From NCBI RefSeq assembly GCF_002876705.1, contig NZ_MDAG01000008.1, forward strand, positions 62,001 through 126,000: 64,000 bases of DNA, written 5' to 3'. Under the pieces are notes generated by a model, which had not been told where the DNA came from, ran no database searches, and worked only from the letters and a program-made list of their open reading frames with translations. Source of the stretch: Enterovibrio norvegicus_B. GTDB lineage: Bacteria; Pseudomonadota; Gammaproteobacteria; Enterobacterales; Vibrionaceae. This document shows, one piece after another, positions 8,096 through 16,948 of this stretch. Positions within the stretch are counted from its first letter, which is position 1, and every line of letters starts with the position of its first letter. The position numbers and the translations under genes are program-made.

Positions 8096-8962
8096 ATGTC
8101 AGAGAAAAAGGTTTCGTTTATCGGTTTGGGTGTCATGGGGTATCCAATGGCGGGCCATCTGGCGCGTGCGGGCTTCGACACTACCGTTTATAACCGCACG
8201 ACGGCGCGAGCAGAAAAGTGGGCGTCTGAATATCAACAAGCGTTTTCCAATACACCGCGTGAAGCAGCATCAGACAGCGACATCGTGTTTGTGTGTGTGG
8301 GTAACGACAATGACGTGAGAAGCGTTATTTATGGTGATGATGGCGTGCTGGCGAGCATGAAACCGGACAGTATTTTGGTCGACCACACCACAACGTCGGC
8401 AGAATTGGCGGAAGAGTTGGCGGCAGCCTGTAAGGAAAAGGGCGTGCACTTTATTGATGCGCCGGTGTCAGGTGGCCAAGCGGGCGCAGAGAATGGCGCG
8501 TTGACCATCATGTGTGGCGGCGACGAAGGCATCTTTGGCATCGTAAGCCCTATCTTTGATGCTTATGCCAAGCAAGCAGTGTTGCTGGGCGAAAATGGGC
8601 AAGGTCAGCGCTGTAAAATGGTGAACCAAATCTGCATTGCGGGCATTTTACAGGGGTTGAGCGAAGGCCTATTGCTGGCGCAAGCGTCTGGCTTAGACAT
8701 TGAGCAGGTGACCAATGTGCTGAAGCACGGTGCAGCGGGTTCATGGCAAATGGAAAACCGTGCTGTCACCATGGCGCAAGACAAGTTCGACTTTGGGTTT
8801 GCCATTGATTGGATGCGCAAAGATTTGGGTATTTGCCTTGATGAAGCCAAACGCCACGATTTAACGCTGTCACTGACGCAAGAGGTCGATAGCAAGTATG
8901 CCAGCCTGCAAGAACAAGGTTTGGGGCGTATGGATACGTCAGTGCTAATTAAAGCTAACTAA
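8096..8962 (+). CDS. NAD(P)-dependent beta-hydroxyacid dehydrogenase (GarR/HIBADH family)
   Basis: A 288-aa protein. The start is set at 8096 because GAGGATAAGG precedes it and the Rossmann motif FIGLGVMGYPMAGHL follows at once. The family substrate motif is present as DAPVSGGQAGAENGALTIMCGG, and the catalytic Lys lies in the C-terminal KMVNQICIAG helix. Members reduce or oxidise tartronate semialdehyde, 3-hydroxyisobutyrate, glyoxylate or succinic semialdehyde; the exact substrate is not clear. It is divergent from the MocR regulator, which probably controls it. Confidence 0.85.
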   Translation: MSEKKVSFIGLGVMGYPMAGHLARAGFDTTVYNRTTARAEKWASEYQQAFSNTPREAASDSDIVFVCVGNDNDVRSVIYGDDGVLASMKPDSILVDHTTTSAELAEELAAACKEKGVHFIDAPVSGGQAGAENGALTIMCGGDEGIFGIVSPIFDAYAKQAVLLGENGQGQRCKMVNQICIAGILQGLSEGLLLAQASGLDIEQVTNVLKHGAAGSWQMENRAVTMAQDKFDFGFAIDWMRKDLGICLDEAKRHDLTLSLTQEVDSKYASLQEQGLGRMDTSVLIKAN

Positions 8963-9039
8963 GGTTTTTGGCGCGGAGCGTTGGCGTCACGTTTTCATGA
9001 GTAACACTCAAGCGCAACAGACCCCAGAAGAAACATAAG

Positions 9040-9075
9040 AAAAGCCAACGGCAGATGATGCGGTTGGCTTTTTTG
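9040..9075. terminator. Rho-independent terminator
   Basis: AAAAGCCAAC and GTTGGCTTTT form a stem followed by a T run on the plus strand, between the convergent dehydrogenase and Lrp genes. Confidence 0.8.
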
Positions 9076-9098
9076 TTTTAACAGCATCGGCGTTTTTA

Positions 9099-9575
9099 TC
9101 AAAGCTGGGTATCGTCGATGGACAAGGATTCTTGCTGGTGCTTGATGGTCTTGGTGACGATGTAGGTGTAATAGCGTTCGATGCCTAAATCGGACACGAG
9201 CCAGTGGTCGATTAAGCGCTGGTATTGATCTATGTCGCTCGCGACAACACGAAGCACGTAATCAACCCCGCCACCTGTTGCAAAGCAGTCGGCGACTTCA
9301 TCGCATTCTTGCATCGCGCGTTCGAAGCGCTCAAAACTATTCGCGCTGTGTTGACCGAGCGTCACTTCTACAATGACGGGCGTTTTTTTGGATAACACAT
9401 TGCGATTAATCTTTGCGCCATAACCTTCAATGACACCGGCTTCTTCCAAGCGTTTTACGCGCTCCCAACAAGGGCTCACAGAGAGGTTGATGGCCTCTGC
9501 GAGGTGAGATTTTGTAATACGGCCTTGTGTTGCCAAGATATGCAAAATCTTCACGTCGTATTTATCCAATCTCAT
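9099..9575 (-). CDS. Lrp/AsnC family transcriptional regulator
   Basis: A 158-aa protein with an N-terminal AsnC helix-turn-helix (LDKYDVKILHILATQGRI through VKRLEEAGVIEGY) and a C-terminal RAM effector domain (DYVLRVVASDIDQYQRLIDH). Lrp proteins form octamers or dimers and respond to amino acids. It lies just downstream of the ectABC-ask operon on the same strand, 162 bases after the aspartokinase stop and beyond a hairpin. A link to ectoine or aspartate-family amino acids is plausible but unproven. Lrp-type regulators are known in ectoine catabolism clusters, but no catabolic genes are seen here. Confidence 0.85.
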   Translation of the reverse strand: MRLDKYDVKILHILATQGRITKSHLAEAINLSVSPCWERVKRLEEAGVIEGYGAKINRNVLSKKTPVIVEVTLGQHSANSFERFERAMQECDEVADCFATGGGVDYVLRVVASDIDQYQRLIDHWLVSDLGIERYYTYIVTKTIKHQQESLSIDDTQL

Positions 9576-9669
9576 CGTGTCTCCCTTTGGCTGATGATGT
9601 CACTGGTCGTGTTGATGAATGCGTGTCGAAGGCGAGTTAACACGTTACTTTAAGACTAGCGGAAAAGAG

Positions 9670-9700
9670 AAACGCTCATTGAGGTTATCAATGAGCGTTT
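9670..9700. terminator. Hairpin after ask, probable end of the ect operon
   Basis: A 13-bp perfect stem, AAACGCTCATTGA (9670-9682) with TCAATGAGCGTTT (9688-9700). On the minus strand it is followed by a weak T-rich stretch. It lies 38 bases past the aspartokinase stop. Confidence 0.65.
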
Positions 9701-9737
9701 GTGGTCTTGTGACAGCGGTTGTCTTTAACGGTTATGT

Positions 9738-11156
9738 TTAAGCAACGTGCTGTTTTTTCATCGCTTTGGCGGTAAAGAACTCATCATGCAGGGCGCGAAT
9801 GGTGCGATCATAAGCATCGTCTTTCACCACAAACTGAACGTTAACGTTACGCATTGACGAATGCACAGCAATCGGTGCGATGTCATGGTTCATGAGTGCC
9901 AGTACGCCGCGGCTTAGCGTTGTGTTGGTGTTGATTTCAGCACCAATAGCGGATATGAGTGCGACCCATTGACCAGTAATGGTCGAGCTAGGGAAGCGTT
10001 TCTCTGCTTTGTACAGCAAGTGGTTAAGGTTTTTACCTGCGCCGCTCAAGTAGTAAGTAATGGAGTTGGCATTCATTTCTTTGCCGACCAAGCTAACACG
10101 CGCATCCGCAATGATTTCCATCATTTCATAACCCACGTTATCAACTTGTCCTACCATGGCTTGGTCGAAAACGTGCAGCGCAAACACTTTGTTTTTACCC
10201 GCGATGATTTCAATTTTCTCTGCATCAGGTTGGTATTCCTGAGAGATCAAAGTGCCTTGGTGTTCCGGCTCAAAGGTGTTTTTAATCTGAAGCGGAATGT
10301 TGTTTTGACGTAGGCCTGATGCGGCATTCGGGTGAATGGCTTCCATCCCCAAATTCGCGAGCTGGTCAGCAACATCAAAGTTTGATTTACCAATCGGCAG
10401 CACATTTTCAGGCCCTGCAATGCGCGGGTCGGCGCTGCTCAAGTGGTATTCTTTGTGGATCACGGCAAGGTCTGCAGAGGTCAGGCAAGCAATACGGCTA
10501 AATGTCATCTCGCTGTAACCACGGTCATAGGTTTTCATCAACCCTTCATCACAGTATGCATAGCCTGTGACAATCGGCAGTTCTTTGGTGACATCAATAT
10601 CTTCAAAGGCACTTTTAATGACAGTGTCCAAGTTGCCCGAAAGGTTGTTATCCCATCCTGATAAATCAACAAAACGTGCGTTCACGCCAAGAGTTTTTAG
10701 CTTCAGAGCGGTGTTGAACGCACTGTGTGCTTCGCCGATCGAAGATAAAAATTCTCGAATTTGTGGAAGGTATTGTCGGAGAGTGAACTGACCGTATTCG
10801 CAGGTCGCCAATATGTTGGTGATACAGTTTTGCGCATCATCCAAGCGTTCAGTAATGAACTTGTCTGCGCGCTTACGACTGACCGGGTCTGCAAATAGAT
10901 TTTCATTGGTCATCATCATGCGTTGTTTCACGGTTGTGAACGCACTCATCCAGTTTTCATCGCGTTTCGCAACTTGTTGGTAAATACCGGGTTCACCAGA
11001 GCGTTTACATTCCAACAATGCATCCGTGATACCGCCATAAGCAGAGACGACAAAAACACGGTTATAAGGGGATGTCGGGCGTAGCAAGATGTTGTCTAAA
11101 ACAGCATCAAACGCCGACATGGACGTGCCACCAATCTTTTCTACGGTGTAAGTCAT
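9738..11156 (-). CDS. ask: Ectoine-associated aspartate kinase
   Basis: A 472-aa protein. VEKIGGTSMSAFDAVLDNI is the N-terminal kinase motif, with FVVSAYGGITDALLE following, and two C-terminal ACT domains (about 320-465, GYEMMEIIADARVSLVGKEMNANSITYYLSG and later) are visible. It phosphorylates L-aspartate, the first step toward aspartate semialdehyde, which EctB uses. This ectoine-linked isoform is often less feedback inhibited than LysC or ThrA (family knowledge). It is the last gene of ectABC-ask, 66 bases after ectC. A terminator-like hairpin in that gap may lower its expression relative to ectABC. Confidence 0.92.
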   Translation of the reverse strand: MTYTVEKIGGTSMSAFDAVLDNILLRPTSPYNRVFVVSAYGGITDALLECKRSGEPGIYQQVAKRDENWMSAFTTVKQRMMMTNENLFADPVSRKRADKFITERLDDAQNCITNILATCEYGQFTLRQYLPQIREFLSSIGEAHSAFNTALKLKTLGVNARFVDLSGWDNNLSGNLDTVIKSAFEDIDVTKELPIVTGYAYCDEGLMKTYDRGYSEMTFSRIACLTSADLAVIHKEYHLSSADPRIAGPENVLPIGKSNFDVADQLANLGMEAIHPNAASGLRQNNIPLQIKNTFEPEHQGTLISQEYQPDAEKIEIIAGKNKVFALHVFDQAMVGQVDNVGYEMMEIIADARVSLVGKEMNANSITYYLSGAGKNLNHLLYKAEKRFPSSTITGQWVALISAIGAEINTNTTLSRGVLALMNHDIAPIAVHSSMRNVNVQFVVKDDAYDRTIRALHDEFFTAKAMKKQHVA

Positions 11157-11182
11157 TTGGGCTTCCTTTACACAAAAGAGGA

Positions 11183-11208
11183 TAAAAAGAAGGGGCGAGT
11201 CGCCCCTT
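11183..11208 (-). terminator. Attenuator-like hairpin between ectC and ask
   Basis: AAGGGGC (11190-11196) pairs with GCCCCTT (11202-11208) around a five-base loop. On the minus strand the hairpin is followed by CTTTTTATCC, so it looks like an intrinsic terminator inside the operon. Confidence 0.6.
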
Positions 11209-11222
11209 ATTGATGAGAGACG

Positions 11223-11615
11223 TTAGTCGACGAGAGGGTAAACGCCGTTTTCATCGTGGACTTCGTTCCCTGTGATTGGCGGGTTAAATACGCATGCCAT
11301 CACCATCTCTTTGCCTTCGCCAGAATAGGCGCGAAGGTAGTGCTCATCGTGTTTATCCAGAATGTATAAGGTGCCTGGTTTGATAGGGTAGGTTTCACCG
11401 CCTACCACTTCAATTTCACCTTCACCCGACATGCAATACACAGACTCTAAGTGGTTCTTATAATGAATGTGTGTTTCCGTGCCTTCGTAAATCGTGGTGA
11501 TGTGGAAAGAAAACCCCATCTTGTCGTCTTTCAACAACATACGAACGCTTTCCCACGTTTCTGACGCAACGCGGCGCTCACTGTTTCTGCACTCTTCAAG
11601 AGTTCTTACGATCAT
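11223..11615 (-). CDS. ectC: L-ectoine synthase
   Basis: A 130-aa cupin protein of the usual EctC length. It has the N-terminal MIVRTLEECRNSERRV and the cupin segments HIHYKNHLESVYCMSGEGEIEV and YILDKHDEHYLRA. EctC closes N-gamma-acetyl-L-2,4-diaminobutyrate to ectoine, a cytoplasmic compatible solute. It lies 12 bases after ectB in the same operon. No ectD hydroxylase gene is present in this window, so the cluster as seen makes ectoine only. Confidence 0.96.
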   Translation of the reverse strand: MIVRTLEECRNSERRVASETWESVRMLLKDDKMGFSFHITTIYEGTETHIHYKNHLESVYCMSGEGEIEVVGGETYPIKPGTLYILDKHDEHYLRAYSGEGKEMVMACVFNPPITGNEVHDENGVYPLVD

Positions 11616-11627
11616 GCTTCTTGTTCC

Positions 11628-12893
11628 TTAAGATGCTTTGCGTGTTGCTGTCTGTGCAACGTATTCTGCGGCTTGCTCGAAAATATGAAGGCCTTGCTCG
11701 AGCTCAGATTCGCTGATGGTCAGTGGGCAGAAAAACTTCACCACTTCATCGTTTGGACCCGCAGTTTCAATGATCATGCCTTTTTCAAAACAGCGACGTG
11801 AAATGGCAGAAGCAAGATCACCATCTTTACACTCAATGCCCTGCATCATGCCGCGCCCTTTCGCACGAACGAACAAAGACGAGTGGCGCTTCAGTGAACG
11901 GTCGATCACCTTTTTCACTTGTTGGCTGCGCTCGGCAATGTGCTTTTCGAAATCGTCATTTGCCCAGTAGCTTTCAATGGCTTTGGTTGCGGTAACGAAT
12001 GCGTGGTTGTTACCACGGAACGTACCGTTATGTTCACCTGGAGCCCATTTATCCAGCTCAGGCTTCATCAGAACAAGTGCCATTGGTAGGCCGTAACCAC
12101 CAATTGATTTCGACAAGGTCACCATGTCTGGTTTGATGCCTGACGGTTCAAAGCTAAAGAAGGTTCCTGTGCGGCCACAACCTGCTTGAATGTCATCAAC
12201 AATCACAAGCACGCCGTTGTCTTTACAGATTTTGCTTAAACGCTGAAGCCACTCGTTGGACGCCACGTTCAGGCCGCCTTCACCTTGCAAGGTTTCAAGT
12301 AACACAGCAGCCGGTTTATCTAAACCGCTTGAGTTGTCGTTCAGCATGGTTTCAAGCAGCAATAGGCTGTCTACGCCTGCATAGCCTTCGTACGGCAAAC
12401 GTGAAGTGCCAGCCAATGGCATGCCTGAACCGCCACGGTGGTGTTGGTTACCGGTTGCCGCCAATGCGCCATAGGTACAGCCGTGAAAACCATTGGTGAA
12501 GGTCACGATGTTGGCACGGCCCGTCACTTTACGTGCGAGTTTCATTGCCGCTTCAACGGCATTGGTGCCTGTAGGGCCAGTAAACTGCACTTTGTAATCA
12601 AGATTTCGTGGTTCGAAGATGTGATTACGGAGTGCGGTTAAGAATGCAGACTTGGCTTCTGTGTGCATATCAAGGCCGTGGGTCACGCCATCACTTTCGA
12701 TGTATTCGATCAGTGCTTTTTTGAAGATGGCATTGTTGTGACCGTAGTTAAGCGAACCAGCGCCGGCGAGAAAATCAATGTAGCGATCGCCGTTTTCGGT
12801 TTTCAGCCAGCACCCTTTTGCGGAAGAGAAAACCACAGGGAAGCTGTTTGAGTAAGACCTAACGTTTGATTCTTGCTTGTTATAAATATCCAT
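11628..12893 (-). CDS. ectB: L-2,4-diaminobutyrate transaminase
   Basis: A 421-aa class III PLP aminotransferase of the usual EctB length. Visible motifs are GPTGTNAVEAAMKLAR (106-121), FTNGFHGCTYGALAATG (132-148), VDDIQAGCGRTG (232-243) and the PLP lysine in TLSKSIGGYG (Lys262). It transfers an amino group from glutamate to L-aspartate-4-semialdehyde to give 2,4-diaminobutyrate. It lies between ectA and ectC, 23 bases downstream of ectA. Confidence 0.96.
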   Translation of the reverse strand: MDIYNKQESNVRSYSNSFPVVFSSAKGCWLKTENGDRYIDFLAGAGSLNYGHNNAIFKKALIEYIESDGVTHGLDMHTEAKSAFLTALRNHIFEPRNLDYKVQFTGPTGTNAVEAAMKLARKVTGRANIVTFTNGFHGCTYGALAATGNQHHRGGSGMPLAGTSRLPYEGYAGVDSLLLLETMLNDNSSGLDKPAAVLLETLQGEGGLNVASNEWLQRLSKICKDNGVLVIVDDIQAGCGRTGTFFSFEPSGIKPDMVTLSKSIGGYGLPMALVLMKPELDKWAPGEHNGTFRGNNHAFVTATKAIESYWANDDFEKHIAERSQQVKKVIDRSLKRHSSLFVRAKGRGMMQGIECKDGDLASAISRRCFEKGMIIETAGPNDEVVKFFCPLTISESELEQGLHIFEQAAEYVAQTATRKAS

Positions 12894-12916
12894 AAGGATT
12901 CCGTTTTAACTCCAAT

Positions 12917-13462
12917 TTATTGGTTGTTGTTCAAAGGAATGCGGTAAAGAAATTCCGTGTCGTGATGACCTTTGAAATGCTGCTGCTCGTCGAGGAATAC
13001 CGATACCGAACCCGTTTCGCCATGCGACTTATCGAGCTTCTTGAACAGGTTCCAAGAGCCTTCATTAGATTTGGTGATCGTGGTTTCGACGGCTTGAACA
13101 TGCTGCAAATATTCGCGCATCAGCAGTTCTTGCAACATATGGTATGCGAGGCCTTTGCCGCGCATGGTGGGTGAAACAGCCACTTGCCAGACGAAGAGTT
13201 CGTCATTTGATTCGGGTTTTAGATAAGCGGAAATGAAACCAACAATTTCGCCATCGTACTCTGCAAGGATGCAGGTTTTGTGGAAGTGGGAGGACTGAAG
13301 GAAATTACAGTAAGAAGAGTTTTCATCAAGCGGCGGACAACTGGCGATTAAATGGTGGATCCCGATGCCATCTTTAAGGGTTGGAACGCGAAAAACCCAT
13401 GCATCTTCATCCTGACTCAAACGCGCTAAAGCCGCAGTTTGGTAGATCGTCGTAGTGCTCAT
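12917..13462 (-). CDS. ectA: L-2,4-diaminobutyrate N-acetyltransferase
   Basis: A 181-aa GNAT protein. The segment WVFRVPTLKDGIGIHHLIASCPPLDENSSY is typical of EctA, and the acetyl-CoA loop is VSPTMRGKGLAYHML. It acetylates diaminobutyrate with acetyl-CoA, the second dedicated step to ectoine. It is the first gene of ectABC-ask. The ribosome site is weak: AAAGGA lies somewhat far from the ATG at 13462. Regulation by salt is expected from the family, for example by a MarR-type repressor in vibrios, but no such site is proven here. Confidence 0.95.
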   Translation of the reverse strand: MSTTTIYQTAALARLSQDEDAWVFRVPTLKDGIGIHHLIASCPPLDENSSYCNFLQSSHFHKTCILAEYDGEIVGFISAYLKPESNDELFVWQVAVSPTMRGKGLAYHMLQELLMREYLQHVQAVETTITKSNEGSWNLFKKLDKSHGETGSVSVFLDEQQHFKGHHDTEFLYRIPLNNNQ

Positions 13463-13998
13463 TTGATTAACTAATCCTTTAGAGGTCTAAACATTAAAGC
13501 CACCTAAAGGATACAGTTTGCTCATCAATTATCAAGTTTTCGTCACGTTTATGAGACTTTAAATTTGTATCTTATTGTTATATATGGGTGTATTTTTTTG
13601 TTCGTTAAAATGGAAATGGTTAGATGTATAACGAAAATATTGCGCTATTAAGACGGTAAAATGACAATGTAATTTGGAGTGAGATCACTAAAATTTTCTC
13701 CAAAAGGAAGGGCGCTCACTTAATTCTTATCGATTAAAAACTAACAACAAGCGGGATTGAATTCAGGGGGAGGTAGTAAACTTTCAATCAATTTTTGTGG
13801 CATACGCGATGAAGGTGAAATAAGACAGTAATTATTCAACACTATGCGCTTTAACTGGTTGAATAGTATGACATTGGGGCCATGTTATTTTTGGTTGGTT
13901 AATAATTGTTCACTCGGTAGACTCACGACCAAAATAATAATAATCACCTTTAGTTGTTCTTCTTTTCACGTATTAGTTAAAAGGCATAGAAAGTAACA
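13463..13998. promoter_or_regulatory. Divergent ectA / GAPDH intergenic region
   Basis: A 536-base AT-rich stretch. A candidate ectA promoter reads on the minus strand as TTGATA (13530-13535), 16 bases, TATCCT (13508-13513). An 8-bp inverted repeat, TATTCAAC (13833-13840) and GTTGAATA (13858-13865), lies about 135 bases upstream of the GAPDH gene. No convincing coding frame is seen. Confidence 0.35.
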
Positions 13999-15444
13999 AT
14001 GAGTCCAGAACAGTACCTTACCCAATGGCAACACAGTCAAGCCGACGCAGAATCCATGTATCCGTTGATCGGGAAATTGTACCGAGAAAAAGGCGTCGAC
14101 ATTCACATTTATGGCCGCGCAATGGTCACTGCAAGTACCATTGATGTTGTGAAAGCACATCGCGTTGCGCGCTGGTACACCGGCCAAGAAGTCACTACCG
14201 AACACACCCTCCCGCTGCTTCAAGCCCTCTCTAACATGGATTTGCCACCATGCCGCGTCGATCTTGGTCGCCTCGCCAGCCTGTATTGGAGCGAGCACGA
14301 AGATGACGCTGAATTAGAGGGCTTTCTTGAGCGCGCCGTCGCAGACTTGCCAAAGGGCAACGCATTAGACGCACCAAGAGACGTTGTGCTTTATGGTTTT
14401 GGTCGTATTGGACGCCTTGTTACGCGTCTTATGATCGAAAAAAGCGGCCCTGGTTACCCGCTTCGCTTACGTGCCATTGTTGTGCGTGGTGGACGCGACG
14501 GCGATTTGGAAAAGCGTGCGAGCTTGCTGCGTCGTGATTCGGTGCATGGTCCTTTCAACGGTTCAATCCTTGTGGACGAAGCGAGAAATGCACTGATCGT
14601 AAACGGTAACTACATCCAAGTCATTTACGCCAATCACCCTTCTGAAGTGGATTACACGGCTTACGGCATTGAAAACGCTGTGGTGGTGGATAACACAGGC
14701 ATGTGGCGTGACACCGATGGCCTCGGTCAACACCTTACTGCTCAAGGTGCAGGTAAAGTCTTGCTGACTGCGCCGGGCAAAGGCGACATCAAAAATATCG
14801 TATATGGCGTTAACCAAGACGACATTGATGATGCAGACACCATCATTTCTGCTGCGAGTTGCACCACGAATGCCATCACGCCCGTGCTTAAAGCAATGCA
14901 TGATCGCTACGGCGTGGAATCAGGGCACATCGAAACGGTTCACTCGTTCACGAATGACCAAAACCTGATTGATAACTTCCACAGCGGTGATCGTCGTGGT
15001 CGCGCTGCATCATTGAACATGGTGTTAACGTCCACGGGTGCTGCAACCGCCGTTGCGAAGGCGTTGCCTGCGCTTAAGGGCAAGCTAACGGGTAACTCGA
15101 TTCGTGTACCGACGCCGAATGTGTCGATGGCGATTGCGAACCTTAACCTTGGCTCGGAGGTAGAGCGCGAATCCCTCAACGCATTTTTGCGTGATACGGC
15201 GTTAGTGTCAGAGTTAGCGGGACAAGTGGATTACACGCAATCGACGGAAATCGTGTCGTCGGACATTGTTGGTTCTCGCTATGCGGGCGTTGTGGACAGC
15301 GAAGCCACCATCGCGGATGGCAACCGTTGTGTACTGTATATCTGGTATGACAATGAGTTTGGTTACAGCTGTCAGGTAATTCACTGTATTGAACACATGG
15401 CTGGCCTGCGTTATCCAATGGTGCCGACACCGCAAGAATCGTAA
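13999..15444 (+). CDS. Glyceraldehyde-3-phosphate dehydrogenase, long form
   Basis: A 481-aa protein. The first 120 or so residues are an extension not found in classical GAPDH (about 335 aa). The Rossmann motif VVLYGFGRIGRLVTRLMIE follows, then the catalytic ASCTTNAITP with Cys288, and late HSFTNDQN and WYDNEFGYSCQ motifs. It oxidises glyceraldehyde 3-phosphate to 1,3-bisphosphoglycerate using NAD(P). Long GAPDH forms of this kind occur in pseudomonads and vibrios beside a classical GapA; a gluconeogenic or NADP-linked role is possible. It is divergent from the ect operon and ends at a strong terminator. Confidence 0.9.
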   Translation: MSPEQYLTQWQHSQADAESMYPLIGKLYREKGVDIHIYGRAMVTASTIDVVKAHRVARWYTGQEVTTEHTLPLLQALSNMDLPPCRVDLGRLASLYWSEHEDDAELEGFLERAVADLPKGNALDAPRDVVLYGFGRIGRLVTRLMIEKSGPGYPLRLRAIVVRGGRDGDLEKRASLLRRDSVHGPFNGSILVDEARNALIVNGNYIQVIYANHPSEVDYTAYGIENAVVVDNTGMWRDTDGLGQHLTAQGAGKVLLTAPGKGDIKNIVYGVNQDDIDDADTIISAASCTTNAITPVLKAMHDRYGVESGHIETVHSFTNDQNLIDNFHSGDRRGRAASLNMVLTSTGAATAVAKALPALKGKLTGNSIRVPTPNVSMAIANLNLGSEVERESLNAFLRDTALVSELAGQVDYTQSTEIVSSDIVGSRYAGVVDSEATIADGNRCVLYIWYDNEFGYSCQVIHCIEHMAGLRYPMVPTPQES

Positions 15445-15473
15445 CGATTTTTGTCGTGGATCAGGCAAATTAA

Positions 15474-15497
15474 AAAACGGCTCTCAGGAGCCGTTTT
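15474..15497 (+). terminator. Rho-independent terminator after GAPDH
   Basis: A 10-bp perfect stem, AAAACGGCTC (15474-15483) with GAGCCGTTTT (15488-15497), and a TCAG loop, 29 bases after the GAPDH stop. Confidence 0.85.
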
Positions 15498-15620
15498 CTG
15501 ATCGGCGAAACCTGTATCAAACAAGAGTAAAACTGAACGAATCATGGGCATAAGGCGTTAGAGAGCTGCTTCCCACATGGTCATGCGCTATACCTGATAA
15601 GAGGCAGACAAGGAGTAGGC

Positions 15621-16895
15621 ATGCCAGACCTGTTAGACCGCATTGATCGGCTTTATCGAGCAGAATCCGCCAAGGTGTTGGCGGCACTGACTCGCATCTT
15701 TGGTGCCGAGAATATCGAATTTGCGGAAGACACGATGCAGGAAGCCTTTGGTAAAGCGCTGAAGCACTGGAAAGCGCATGGTGAGCCTGAAAACCCCGGC
15801 GGTTGGCTGATGCAAACGGCGAAGAATCATGCCATCGATGTGATTCGTGCGAACAAAAACAAACACCGTTTTTCCGACGATCTCTCGCAGTTCCTAGAAA
15901 GTGAGTGGACACTCACTCGCACCATGGAGCGAGAATTCAGTGAAGAGGCGATCAAAGATGATACGCTTCGAATGATTTTTTGGTGTTGTCACCCCAACCT
16001 GAAACCAGAAAACCAACTTCCTGTGATCTTAAAGTTGTTGTGCGGGTTTAGCCTATCGGCCATTTCTCGTGCGCTGTTGGTCCCCGAAGAAACCATCAAA
16101 AAACGTCTGCATCGTACACGCAATCAGCTGAAACAATACCCATTCAAACAGCCTTCGCCCGCGCACATTGAACAGGCTCTGGACACGGTTCATGTGTCTT
16201 TGTATCTCTTGTTCAACGAAGGCGTGTATTGCTCTGATGGCAAGAAAGCCATTGATATCGACTTCTGCCGAGAAGCCATGGCATTAGTGGGCACACTGGT
16301 GGAAGCGCCGCACATCGCCAATCGAGAGACCTTGGCCTTGTATGCGTTGATGCATTTTCACATGGCACGCCTCACCGCGAGAACCGATGCGAATGGCCAT
16401 CCCATTCCTTTGGACTTACAAGAACGTGGGCTGTGGGAGCGAGATACTGTGCGTATGGGCCAGCAATTCATCACGCTTGCCACGCTGAATATGCCCGACA
16501 CGTTGGATGGCGCAGGGCGCTTTTGCTGCGAAGCCCTGATTGCTCAAGAACATTGTATTGCGAAGACATTTGAATTGACGAACTGGAAGAAGGTTGAGGC
16601 TCACTATGCGCGGCTCATTGATGTGTCTGCATCGCCAGTCGCCAAACTCAATCAGGCCATCGCGATCGCCTACCAAGGCCAAGAGAAGCGGGCGCTTCAA
16701 CGTGTTGCGGCCATTCAAGCAAAGCATGGCATGGAACATTCCCATTTGCCGTTCGCTATTTTGGCGCATATTCACGCTAAATCAGGTAACAGAGCAAAGG
16801 CATATCAATTAGCAGAAGAAGCACAAAAAAGAGGAGGCACTCAACAAGAGCAGCAACTGATGCTTGCTCAAATTGAACGCCTCCTCGTCGGTTAA
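15621..16895 (+). CDS. ECF RNA polymerase sigma factor with long C-terminal extension (ECF42-like)
   Basis: A 424-aa protein. The first 185 residues hold sigma-70 region 2 (FGAENIEFAEDTMQEAFGKALKHW, then PGGWLMQTAKNHAIDVIR) and region 4 (LCGFSLSAISRALLVPEETIKKRLHRTR). The remaining 240 residues are a helical, TPR-like extension typical of the ECF42 group (DUF6596 region). These factors have no usual anti-sigma; they are found next to DGPF/YCII proteins, and one lies here at 16949 on the opposite strand. Target promoters and the inducing signal are unknown. The start at 15621 is preceded by AAGGAG. Confidence 0.88.
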   Translation: MPDLLDRIDRLYRAESAKVLAALTRIFGAENIEFAEDTMQEAFGKALKHWKAHGEPENPGGWLMQTAKNHAIDVIRANKNKHRFSDDLSQFLESEWTLTRTMEREFSEEAIKDDTLRMIFWCCHPNLKPENQLPVILKLLCGFSLSAISRALLVPEETIKKRLHRTRNQLKQYPFKQPSPAHIEQALDTVHVSLYLLFNEGVYCSDGKKAIDIDFCREAMALVGTLVEAPHIANRETLALYALMHFHMARLTARTDANGHPIPLDLQERGLWERDTVRMGQQFITLATLNMPDTLDGAGRFCCEALIAQEHCIAKTFELTNWKKVEAHYARLIDVSASPVAKLNQAIAIAYQGQEKRALQRVAAIQAKHGMEHSHLPFAILAHIHAKSGNRAKAYQLAEEAQKRGGTQQEQQLMLAQIERLLVG

Positions 16896-16900
16896 CAGAG

Positions 16901-16942
16901 GGATGCTAACTGACGGATGTTAACTGATGGATGTTAACGGAT
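16901..16942. repeat. Three tandem 14-bp repeats between convergent genes
   Basis: Copies start at 16901, 16915 and 16929, with the form GGATGYTAACTGAY and a third copy ending in GGAT. They fill the gap between the stops of the sigma factor and the DGPF gene. No terminator hairpin is obvious. Confidence 0.8.
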
Positions 16943-16948
16943 TAGCTT

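Noticed and set aside
13625..13660. An 11-codon ORF between ectA and GAPDH as a leader peptide
   Set aside because: It has no ribosome site and could easily arise by chance in this AT-rich region.
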